Positions 15,901-28,985 of a stretch of DNA of 64,000 nucleotides are shown in pieces. The translations under genes and the position numbers were made by a program. Numbering within the stretch: the stretch's first letter is position 1; every line of letters starts with the position of its first letter. The notes under the pieces were generated by a model. It did not search any database. It saw nothing but the letters and a program-made list of their open reading frames with translations, and had not been told where the DNA came from. The DNA is from Enchytraeus crypticus (Eukaryota > Annelida > Clitellata > Enchytraeida > Enchytraeidae), in assembly GCA_905160935.1 (NCBI GenBank), contig CAJHZI010000647.1, positions 870,001-934,000 of the forward strand, in the 5' to 3' direction.

Positions 15901-18900
15901 GTTGTTGGTTGTTGTGGTTGTGGGCACTGGTTGTACGTGTGTTAGGTTTGAGCAACGAATGCCTACACTGTAGCAACTTGCCAGTAATGCATACTTTTAG
16001 TCTTTTAATTAAAAATGTTTCAAATTAAATATAGCTCTTTCTGAACCAATTAATCATTCAATTAATCAATAAGATTTTAATGTACAGTTCCTAGCTATAA
16101 GCAATATCAGGAACGTGTCAAGGAAACCACCCTTGACATAGTAGAGTTAACTAGCTTTCTTTTGAATCTCTCCTCTGCTTCGACTTTCAGGATATATCTT
16201 ATGATAAATCTCTATGGGCTCCTCCTTCTATTTCTTATATAATTATATTATCTGTACATCATTTCTAGTTATTCTCTCAAGAACTTCTTCATAAATTTTT
16301 TATTTTGTGAGTCTAACTATTTTCATCATACTCCATGATCATATTTCCAAGTTTTTCACATCACAGGTGCTTTCAAGTCTAATTACTACAGAAAAAGAAT
16401 TCACAGCCGAACTTAACGATCATTTACGGCTCTACTTGCTACCTCTTGAAGGAGTTGATTTGTAAGTTTATCTTTTTATTTCAGTTTTGTTCTTCTCTGA
16501 GCTATTGTAGGCTTGTATAGACTATCTTGTCTTAATATTTGTCGCCTTTTTTACATCTATTATAACTTTTCTTTTTTTTCTCTTACTTGAAAACTTTTTT
16601 GGAGACTGTTATCTTACTTACCTTAGTAATTTATTTTTATATTGAATATGAATATATTGGTAATGATGTTCTTTTTCCTATTGTGTCCTTATACAGTTAT
16701 AGTGTTTTGCAAAACTGTTGTATTCCATGAGAGCTTCATGTGTGACTAAGTTGAGTTAGTGCGTACAATGCATTGAGAGATCAGTGACCTCTGAGCCGTG
16801 TAGTGACCTCTGAGCCGTGAAGTGACCTCTGAGCCGTGTAGTGACCTCTGAGCCGTGTAGTGACCTCTGAGCCGTGTAGTGACCTCTGAGCCGTGTAGTG
16901 ACCTCTGAGCCGTGTAGTGACCTCTGAGCCGTGTAGTGACCTCTGAGCCGTGTAGTGACCTCTGAGCCGTGTAGTGACCTCTGAGCCGTGTAGTGACCTC
17001 TGAGCCGTGAAGTGACCTCTGAGCCGTGTAGTGACCTCTGAGCCGTGTAGTGACCTCTGAGCCGTGTAGTGACCTCTGAGCCGTGTAGTGACCTCTGAGC
17101 CGTGTAGTGACCTCTGAGCCGTGTAGTGACCTCTGAGCCGTGTAGTGACCTCTGAGCCGTGAAGTGACCTCTGAACCGTGTAGTGACCTCTGAGCCTTGT
17201 AGTGACCTCAGAGCCGTGAAGTGACCTCTGAGCCATGTAGTGGATGTGGCCTATCCAAGTCTTATTTACTGCATTCTGCCGGACTGATTGGCTGACTGAC
17301 TGATTGACTAACTTCCTGACTGACTGTTTATACTAATAATATTGATAATGACTAACATAGTCATAACTATGACTATTGTATTATATTATCATTATATTAT
17401 AACATTAATATTATTTATTTCCTATCAAATGAATCCAGTTTAATGATATGCAGAGAATGATGTTATTTAACTTAAAAAAATGTCATTGATAATTTCACAT
17501 TCTTGAAATGTCATATCAAATGCATGGTCCAAATGTGTCGATAGTTTTTATTTTGTGAGTTGTTTAGCAACTGCCGCTATTGATAAGTTATTTGTGAATG
17601 ATATTGTGTGCAGTCTCTCAGCTCCAGAGTATGCAAATGTTATCGGAAATCTTTCAGAATTAGCAGCCATGCATAAAAGTCTTCTTGCTTCTTTGGAAGA
17701 GGCCACACAGTATGAATAATTTATTTTATTAAATAATAAATTAAGTTATAATAATTTAATAATTTAATCTGTTTTATTGTAGTAATTAAATAAACTTGTG
17801 TGCTTTTCTAAATCATTGTACATTTTGCCAGAGTTAGGTATAACCTTTTTGTTTTAGGTTATGAAATTACAGCCTAAATGAATTTTACCTGCTTTGACTA
17901 TTAAAGAACTGTTAATGTTGTAAAATGTTCTCTTAAAGCTTATTTGGGCAATAAAGATGTGGTGTTTAGCATACTTTTATGTTTTAAATTAATAAATGGG
18001 TTGATTTGTCTTTTGATGGATTTTAACCCATTGTTGCAGATCGAAATGTAAATGGTCTGCATAATGAGTTACTTAATTAATTGGTTGATTTATATCTACC
18101 GTTGTTGGAGTGTTGATATGCTGTATGGAAATAAAAGTAATTAATAATATTTGATTCTACGTATCGATACTTTTATGCCAATTGGGGGGTTAAAGTTCTT
18201 TATAATTTATTTAGTGAGAAGGACATTAAAATTAAGAAGGACATGAGAAATAGGGGATTGACTGATGATATGGTGAGGGACAGGGAGGACTGGAGAAAGT
18301 CTATTCGTATCCCGACCCTGGTTAAACTGGGATTTAAGGGAAGATGATGATGATAATAATTTATTTAGTTAATTAGTTCATTAATTTAGTTAATTAATTG
18401 ATTGATGTAGACATTCAGTCGCTGATCAGAGGATTGGTGGAATTCTATTGCATATCGCCCCTCAGCTTCAAGCTCTCTATCAGAAATACAGCAGCAATCA
18501 TCCCAAAGCTGCCGCAGTTCTTCAGTCTAAGAAGTTAGATTCTAACTCCTAACACTACGTCGCTATATGTACACGTACTGTTTTTAGATGTTCTTATTAG
18601 AAACAGAAGTAACAATAATAGTAAATAAAATAACAGAGTTTATGCTGTTAATATTGTAAATGTTAATGCATTTGGTATTGGTAAGAAATTTGTAAATATA
18701 TTTAAGAAGTTAGATTCTAACTCCTAACACTACGTCGCTATATGTTCATATATTGTTTTCAAATGTTCTTATTAGAAACAGATTAAAATAACAGCGTTTA
18801 TGCTGTTAATATAGTAAATGTTGATGCATTTATTAATGCTAAGAAATTTGTAAATATTTTTAAATTTCTTGTAGCCTTTGTAGTTTTGTAATTTCTATAT

Positions 18901-21900
18901 TTTTTTAACTCATTTAACCATTTTGATTGCTAATTTTTCTGTTGCCTCAGATGTTGCCTCTGTATCAACAAAATCCTCCAAAGATTCTGTATTTTGAAAG
19001 AATTTTCTTGAGTTTCTATACTATCATCATTTAGACATTAAAACATTTGCTGCTACGTGTTTATATTTATTCGCTTAGATATTAAGTGATTACAATTTAC
19101 ATGTTCGTATATATTTTTATCATTTTATACTACTTACATGTTCATATATATTTTTATCATTTTAGAGAGCAGTAGTGAAGATTGTGTAGTTTTTGATAGA
19201 TGATGAGTTGTGATCTTAATCGCAGTTTTTTCGTGTGTACAGAGAGGAACTGAGTAGGTATATGGAGGATTTAGGTGTACATAGCCCCGGTGTGATGACC
19301 TTGACCCAGGGTCTCTCTAAGCCTTTCCGCAGACTGGACCGTTACTCCAATCTCCTCAAGGAACTGGAACGACACACTGAGGTATAATAATAACAATATT
19401 AATCATCATCATCATCCTCCTCCTCCCTTAAATCCCAGTTTAACCAGGGTAATTATTATTTGTAATAATAATAATAATGATAATAATAATAATAATAATA
19501 GTAGTTATAATAATAATAATAAGAGTAATAATAATAATAATATGCTTCAGCAATTCTTTTAAGCCGCTAGATGACCTTGAGTAGCCGGGTGGCGATTTAG
19601 CACATATTGCTTGAATCATTTTGTCAAACCTCTGGTTCTTTACACGTGAGGGTAAAAGAATATTTGCAAAATAATAATATTAATAGTAATAATGATCTCA
19701 GACAATTTCTATCGTATTGTCAGGACACACTGAAGTATATTAATTGCATCAATATGTGCAGAAAGTAATAATATTGTTAAATAATATAATAATAATTAAT
19801 TAATGCAATAGCAGTTATCATCATCATCATCATCGTCATAATAGGACATCATCCTTGTTTGAGGAAATAGACTTTAAACCTCTATAATTATTATTATTAG
19901 TATTAATCTTCCATTTAATCCCAGTTTAACTAGGGTCGGGACACTAATGGACCTTCTCCACTCATCTCTATCCTATACCATATCATCAGTCAATCCCCTA
20001 ATGAATATAATAGTAATGAAAATAATAGTAATGCTCGTGTTGATTACGGGCTGCTACACAACATACCGACTGTTAAATGCACATATCATAGGAAACTACT
20101 AAGCAGAACCTAAGAAAAGCAAGCAATGGGAAGCCACTCCAGAGGTCTAATTTTTCCAAGTTCTGAGCTACTTAATGGTTTGGTAAATGCTTGCCTGTAG
20201 TGATGGGATCAACAGAGTACTTTAAATGAGTGTAAAAGTGGACTTTTAGAGTAAGAATACGTACCTGGGACCTGCCATTTGCCAGAACACTATATACATG
20301 TATTTATAGATTTATAAATTTTTTCAATTAAAAAATAAAAATTTGGGATTGAGATAGATTTAAAATAATTTTTTGATTTATAAATTTATATTTTTAAATT
20401 AAAAGATTTAATTTATAAATTTTAATTTTGAAATTTGTTAAATTTAATATATATGCATGTAGATATAGATAGATTTATACGCAAATATATATTGCTCATT
20501 AACTTATTGTATTCTTATTGTAATACATTATGGCATTGTTTTCATTGTTTGTGATTTGCAGGAGAATCATCCAGACAGGGGAGACACTCAGAGAGCTATA
20601 GCTGTATATAGGGACATGGCAGTGAGTATTCTGTCAATGTAAACCATAAATCAATGAATCAGCGGCAGACAGTTTTTAACATTTTCAGTCAATACTGTCC
20701 CTTACAAGAAACAATCTGGGTCATATCATAGAGTACTTTTAACCTTTTTTTAGCACTTTTTATTCTAGAGTATTTTAAGTATTTTAAGTATTTTTATTGT
20801 CTGTATATTTATTATAGTATAATTTACTTTATTGAGTTTGTAATATCGCAGCACCGTTTAAATGGAAGGTTAAATACTGACATATTTTAATTTTAACCGC
20901 CTTGACCCTGAAAACAGATTAAATGTTTTTGTATAGTTAAAGGTTAAAGCCAGATTTAACGTCAGTTTCCTATCACAGGCCATGTTGACAAGTTTAAAGA
21001 TAAATTCAATTTTCCTTTGCCAAATAATTAAGTTCATGGCAAGTTAAGGTGTCATTTATGCTCGCTTTTACCATTGCTAGATGCGCAGTGATATATTTGT
21101 AATGTACAGTTGGCATGCTCAGAGATACGTAAGCAGAAAGAGTTGGAGTATGAGATTCTGCATAGCGAAATCCGCGGGTGGGATGGAGAGGTAAGTTTAG
21201 TCTAAGTAAAGAACATCATTTTGTTTCTATTGTCATGTTGATCCCACCTATCAAGCTGTTGTTTATATGATTTTCTGAAGACATAGATGATGTATTGGTT
21301 GATTTATATTTGTAAATAATTTATATTTTTAAATAATTGATGGTTTCATCATTTTTTGAAAATTCGAATTGGTAGTCTTGATTTTATAATTGATAAAAAA
21401 ATAAATTTAATGTTTATTATGATGTATAAGTTATTGATTAGCTGTTTTATTTATTATTCAATTTTATTCCTCTGATCACACACATGAAATATTGCACATG
21501 CTACAGAGTTTTCTTGCTTAGTTGCTGTTTTTTTTAAGTTTTGTAATTTCTATCCTCTCTTTGATTATTATAAATGGATGCTTTTTGACAACCCATCGAT
21601 TGCAGCCAGAGTTGTAGAGTTAAGAATAACCGTTTAAAACCCCGGGATGTTTTTGTTTAAACAACACTGTCAGCACTCAACCTTCCCAAGTACTAATATT
21701 TAAGTATTTTATTTTAGTTTAGTAACGTTCATTTGTTCATCACAGCACAGATTATACAAACAATAGGAACGTACATGTAGTTAGATAAACAAATATTCAC
21801 ACGTGTGTGTATTATTCTTTAATAATTGGTTTGATTTATTGAGGGATAGATTTTATGATTGATTGGCAGAACTTAAGTCAACTTGGCGAGGTTTTACTGC

Positions 21901-23179
21901 TGACTCATGCGGCTGTAGAGATAGAAGGAGGAGAGGCCAAGGATCGTCTGCTGCTGTTGTTTCCTGGCCTCCTATTGGTGCTTTCTGTAACGCCTCGCGT
22001 CAGTGGCTGCGTATTCGAGGTACAATTCTATTTTTATATCATATTGTATGATTATAATATTGTTTCTGATTCACCCTGCAATATCATGCAATATCATACA
22101 CAATTTCGATACATTGCATATGTATTTACTGATGTAGTTTGACGTAATAATTTATCTAAGTTATAAAAGTTGTTATTGTATTTTAAAACTGATTATTATT
22201 GCTGTGTAATTTTTAAAGACGAATACTGCTACCATTGCCTTTTCGAGCGATTTTTTAAAAGTCAACTATTTGCCTTTGTAAATGCTAATTACTTATTTTT
22301 ACAAATTTTACGATTTCTGTGATTTTTATGATTTTTTAATGCAGGGAAAACTTCACATAAATGGTAACACTACAGTTAATGCAGTGGAAGATACAGAAAA
22401 TTGTAGCTATAGTCTTGAAATAACAGGTATTCTAAGTCTATTGATCTAGTCAAAATGTTTCTATATTTAGTGACTCTGTAGCTACTCATGTTTCTGCTAC
22501 TCTTTGTTTTCTTTGTCTTTGCTGATAATTTTTGTTATTATTGATATCTTTTGTTGCTTTCCCTTGTTGTGTCCGGGTTGCGGAAGATTTCGACCGACCG
22601 TGGACTGCAGGTGTCGTAGAAGGTGACAAAGCACAAAGCATATTTACGACTTCTTTGTTGTTGCTGGTGTTTTTGTGACTGCTATAATTGTGTTTCTTTC
22701 TTTGTTGTCGCTACTGGTGCTTTGTTGTGCGGTGCTGCAAATTTGTCATTAAGGGTTAAAATATTCTTTAGACATTTAAGAGAACAAAATTAAAATTGTA
22801 TGTTTGCCTTCTCAGTACATAGTAATTATAATAGTTTCAAATTATATTTATTGATATACATGTAAAGTAAACAATTGAAAACAAACATTTATTGTTAATA
22901 ATGAGTAATAATTATTAATAGTTTTTGCTAAATTTAGTTAAATTATGTGTACACAATATATTTATGATATGATAATCTGGCATGAAATTTATTCTCATGC
23001 ATAAATGAGAATAAATGTCAGTGTCAGTTAATTTTCCAATATTGTTTCTAATCAATTGTTACAGTACTAATTGATAACGAAAATTTAATAGAATAGATTG
23101 CTTAATAGCTAGTTAATCAATTCTTTAGATTAATTAAATAGATCAATGAATACAATATATTATATATTAAAATATATTA

Positions 23180-23236
<57 letters not shown>

Positions 23237-24741
23237 ATATATTATATAATAATATTATTTGTATAATAATATATTATTAAATATATAATAAAGTATTTTT
23301 ATATTTTATTATACATATTATATTATTATTATTATAAATTAACATTATATATAATATTATTATGTAATATTACTCATAAATAGTATAATTTTTTCCAGGT
23401 GGTGGTGGCTTGGAGAGGTTAGCGATATCCTGCTCATCAGTACAAGAGAAGAACAAATGGCTGACAGCTTTCAAGCCACTCGCCAAGCTAAATCCTTCCT
23501 GCTTCTCGTCCCCAAAACCTGCGGCAGTGGCACCTCTGCCTGCCCTGGTCTGCAACAATTCTTATTACTATGAGAAATATATTGCATCATCATCATCATC
23601 ATCTTCCCTTTAATCCCAGTTTCGCTAGGGTCAGGATACGAATAGACCTCTTCTCTGTCCCACGTCATATCATCAGTTGATCACCAATGGATTACTGAGA
23701 TTATTCTATGAAAATAGACTATGGAGATTACTATAGATAGATTAATAGCTTACGGTGATTACTCAATTAAAGCTGACTTTGACCGGATCAGGAACCATGC
23801 ATACACTTGAACCCTGACCCAATACCATTCATTCATTACTACCACAACCGAATCGAGGCTGCGGTAGTTTAAAGTTATCTGGGTCAATGTGCCTTGGGCT
23901 TATAATTTTTAGTAACATCATCATCATCATCTTCCCTTCAATCCCAGTATAGACTTTCTCCAGGATATGAATAGGTCTTCTCCTCCCTTCTCTGTACGTC
24001 ATCATATCATCAGTTTATCCTCTATTTCACTTCCGTTCGTTTTATAAAATTTTGTAGCAATTTATAGAATCTAGGCGCTCACCAACCAAATGACCTTTCT
24101 GCCGTTGACTTGGATCCTATTGCTTTAGTCGCCTTCTACGATATGTGCAGTCACCGGTTAGTCTATTCTTTAAACAATCCGGACACAACACGGGGAATTA
24201 AATTTAATAATAATAATAATAACGATTTAATGTCCGTTTCCTCATACAAAGATAAAGACAGGGACGTCCCCAGAGCACATTCCTTCACAAAGCGATTCAA
24301 AGCGAATTTGAAGCTCGGTCATTCAAGCAGCAAAGGATAAGCTCTGCAATTAAATCGTTAAATGTAATTATTCTAAAATTTTTCTATATCTATTTTATTA
24401 CTCTATATTTTATATTATTATTTTTATATTTTAGTATTATTATATTTTTAGTATATTTATAATGTTATCCGTGTTGTGTCCGGATTGCTGAAGAATAGAC
24501 CAACCCTGGACTGCACCTCTCTTAAAAGGCGACAAGGCACTAAGGTCCAAACCAACGTCAGAAAGGCTATTTGGTTGGTATGCTTCTAGGCTCCTGAAAT
24601 TGTTAAAAGAAATTTTTAAACGAATGGAAAAGAAGGTCTGTTCATATACAGACTAAATCTAAACTCTGATTCAAGGAAAGGTGATGCTGATGATGATGAC
24701 TTTAATATCATTATATTTTGTCATTTATTGATATCTTTTAG

Positions 24742-24777
<36 letters not shown>

Positions 24778-24808
24778 AAAAATATATATATATATATATA
24801 TATATAAA

Positions 24809-24870
<62 letters not shown>

Positions 24871-26483
24871 AAATTATGTAGGCAATTATTTCCTGGCATC
24901 CGTTCGTCAATTTGGTTTTAAACAAAAAGTGGGATGTAGTAACGCAATTTATTCTTTAAGAAAAACTATTGAATATTTCACAACTAAAAGCTCTACTGTC
25001 AATATTTGTTCGTTAGATGTATCGAAAGCATTTGATAAAATTAATTTCAAAATGCTATTCTGCAAATTGATGAAAAGAAAATTACCAAGAGTGCTAATTG
25101 CACTATTGATAAATTGGTACGGCAAACTAAATTCACGTGTTAAGTGGAATGATGCTGTATCAAGTAGTTTTATGGTTACTTCGGGAGTTAGGCACGGCGG
25201 CATTTTATCTCCAATTTTGTTTGCTGTATGTGTCGATGATATGCTAGTTAAACTTGAAAAATCCAGAATTGGTTGTTTCGTATCATCTCTGTGCTTCTTC
25301 GTCCTTTATGTATGCGGACGATTTAATATTATTATCATTAACAGTGAAAGATTTGCAGTCCCTAATTGATATCAGGAGACATGCATTAGCTAATCTAGGT
25401 TTAAGTGTTAATTGTAGTAAGACATTCTGCATTAGAATTGGTCCTAGACATAACATTAAGCCCATTAATATGATAATTGATAACAGAAGCATAGAGTGGG
25501 TTAATGAAATACGTTATTTGGGATTAATTTTGGTGTCTTCTAAAAGCTTCAAAATCAATTTTCAAAATCGTAAACATAAATTTTCTAGGGCACTTACCGC
25601 TATCTTCAGCAAAATTGGGGGCAACTCTGCACCTTCTGTAGTTATTTCACTTGTTGAATCATATTGCGTACCTATTTTGCTGTATGGTTCTGAATGTGTC
25701 TTCTTCTTCTTCAGAGCACTGCCGAGTGGCAGGTTCAAGGTACATATTCATACTCAAAGTCTGTTTTCTCGCTCCATAAGAGCACTCCTTAGATCAACAA
25801 GTTAATCCCTTCACAAAGTCTATGCCTTATCCATGCCTTATGTAGCCTATAGCTTGGGAAAAATATGGCTTCTGAGGTTGTTTCCCGTTGCTTACCTCAG
25901 TTAGGTGGATTAATTACCATTTAATCCTGGGGGAAAATATTTCTTGGTGAGGTCGATCCCCTCTAGCCATCCTCACATAGCTGAATGTGTAGAAATGTCA
26001 AAATCTGTGATTCAGAGCCTAGAAAATGCTTATTCTCAATTGTTTAGCAAGTTATTTCGTACTTTCGATAAAAACACAATTACGCAATGTCAATTTTTTT
26101 CAGGTCAATTTCCGATTGAACTTAAGATTTCAAATAGAAGATTTAATTTTTTGAGAAAATTGTGTCTTTCTGATAATAATTGTAAATACGTTAATTGTTT
26201 CAATGGAGAGTTATTACCATTAATTAATAAATACTGCGTGAGCGTTAGTAATAACTGTATCTTGCCCGAGAGCTTCCAGGTTGAGAGACTTGACTGGAAG
26301 TCATTATTGCGAAACTACCTTGAACGATCGCTAGAAATCATTTAATTAATTTTTAGTTATTAATTTTGAGTTGATTGATTGAGTGTGTGCTTGCATTGAT
26401 TTTTTGTCAACATTATTTTTGCGTTTACTTGTCTGATTGTATGTATTTGTTTCTTGTCTTGCTACCTGAGTGGTGAAATAAAG

Positions 26484-26521
<38 letters not shown>

Positions 26522-26540
26522 TATGATATATCCTATATAT

Positions 26541-26612
<72 letters not shown>

Positions 26613-26692
26613 ATATTATATATATATATATTTATATATATATATATTATATTATAGATATCTATATATATAATAATATATATATATATATA

Positions 26693-26727
<35 letters not shown>

Positions 26728-26730
26728 ATT

Positions 26731-26767
<37 letters not shown>

Positions 26768-28905
26768 CGAGTATCTTACCGACTTCACCAGTGGCGAAAT
26801 CGGTAAGATACTCGACCGCGGATCAGTTTATGCGGGTTCAAATCCTGGGCTCGCCCGTCACTGACATCGCTTTCAAGTGAGGAAACTGACGTTAACCATA
26901 GCTTTACCAGCTTTTTTATATATATTTCTATATTTAATCTGACAGCAAGCAGTCAACCCTAGTAGAGCGGTGTCTAACAGTGCTACCACTGTCACAGTTA
27001 ATCAGAGCGTTACCATGCAACAAAAGCCTTCTGCAACTCCCGCAGCCATTGCTCCGTTAGTTGGCTCTGCCGCTCACAAAGCTTCGCCGCTGAAAACTTC
27101 TGCGAACATATCCTGTTTACGCCCCGGACCTCCTCTTAGACCCTCTGTGCTTGTCAAAGAGGACGGAAACAGAAGTCCGCGAATGACTCATCGAATCATC
27201 GGCACGGGCAGACGAAAGCCAGGTTTGTTGTTCAGAAATTTCTGCAAATAATTCTATAGTTTGATTGCATAATTAGATAATTTTTGGAACTATTTTGCTT
27301 AGTAAGATTTCTAATTTTAGTAAACTCTTTTTGCTGCAATATTTTATGGTTATTTCTGACACGCAATGTAGCCATCTAGTGGAGAAATATGAGCTGCAAT
27401 GACAGTTAATGCTATTGATATTGATAAGAAATTAACTAGTCATTTTGTGGAGATCATATCCGCGCTAGTTCCGGAACAATGTATTTTACAGTTTTGTATG
27501 AATCTAGATTATATTAATAAACTTAGTGTTATAAGGAAGTGTACTTGGACACTATTACTATTATTATTTGTGCATTCTATTGTTAATCACTATTGTTCTA
27601 AAGATATCAAAAGTTTTATATTGTTAATTTTTTGTAAGTTATGTCATGGTACTTTAATGAAGTAAATTGTAAACTAATTTACTGAGTAGTTTTTGTGTTA
27701 ATCTTGGTTAGATATAAAGGTATCGTGCAGCATTATTATATTTGTAATGAGTTAAACTGAATTTAGAATCAGTTGTGCAGAGTTGTCAGTACAAAGTGTA
27801 TGATGAAACTTGAAACCTCTGAACTGGCTAGTCCTCATAATTACGCTCATGAGTCAACTGGAGTGATTATAGATTAATGCTATTGATGGACGATAGATTA
27901 ATTGAATTGTTTGAGTGTCTCAATAGCTCAGTGTGTAGAACATCATATAACGTTATTAAGTTTTGATGGACGATAGATTAATTGAATTGTTTGAGTGTCT
28001 CAATAGCTCAGTGTGTAGAACATCATATAACGTTAAGTTTTGATGGACGATAGATTAATTGCATTGTTTAAGTGTCTCAATAGCTTAGTGTGTAGAGCAA
28101 CAGATAACGTTATGAAGAAAACTTCATAACGTTAAACTTCATAACTTCATAAAAGGGTAGTCCTTTCAGCAGTGGGATCAGTTCTAGTCCAGTGGTTCAG
28201 GCTGTACAATATCACAGGACTTGTAAATTAGACATTGACAATAAACTGCATAATGGTTTAAGCATGTGCTATTAAAAGTTATAGATATCATCTTAAATGA
28301 TCATACGCCGTTATTTATGTGTAATCTTTAATTGATTGACTAACCAACTTTGCATCGCATAGAGAGGGCATTATCTCAGGATGAATATCGGGTGTACAAG
28401 AAGAGTTCGTATTATTTAAGAAAACTTTGGCTGTCATTTTGCTGTTGTGAATTATTTTGAATTATCTGTGACCAGGCAGATCTTTGTGTGATTTATTTTA
28501 TGATTTTGAGTATACAATCTCTCTATATATACCTTGAATAATGTATATTTAAATAATGTAGCCTTTTTTTATTCGTGGTTTGGTTTTATTTAGATAGTTA
28601 TTTTGTTTCTTAGAATTAGCTTGAGTACAATAGGTTTCTACTTTTTATTCAGGCTGCCATCCTTTTAATTTGATTGTATTTTGTAATTTTACATATCCTT
28701 TTTCTTTTATTTTCTGTTTTGTTGTCTTGTTTGAAAAAAGTAAGTATTATTTATGTTTACTGGTGTTTTTAGCAATACATAATTACATGTAATTGTATAT
28801 TGCACTTAATATTACATATAATATGCTATAAAATATAATATTTTATTACATATTATTATGCAATAATATATACAGATATTTAATGTATTTTATATATATA
28901 TTATG

Positions 28906-28985
<80 letters not shown>

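Noticed and set aside
16781-17236. 151-codon minus-strand open frame with 19-residue repeats
   Set aside because: It is only a reading of the 19-bp minisatellite; no codon-like variation, no domain, inside a PIX intron.
26795-26870. tRNA gene suggested by a B-box GGGTTCAAATCC
   Set aside because: Acceptor and anticodon stems do not form; the same sequence recurs with a non-tRNA core, so it is a SINE head.
27399-27665. 88-codon frame in PIX intron 13
   Set aside because: AT-rich, Leu/Ile/Cys-rich composition, no recognisable family, no splice context.
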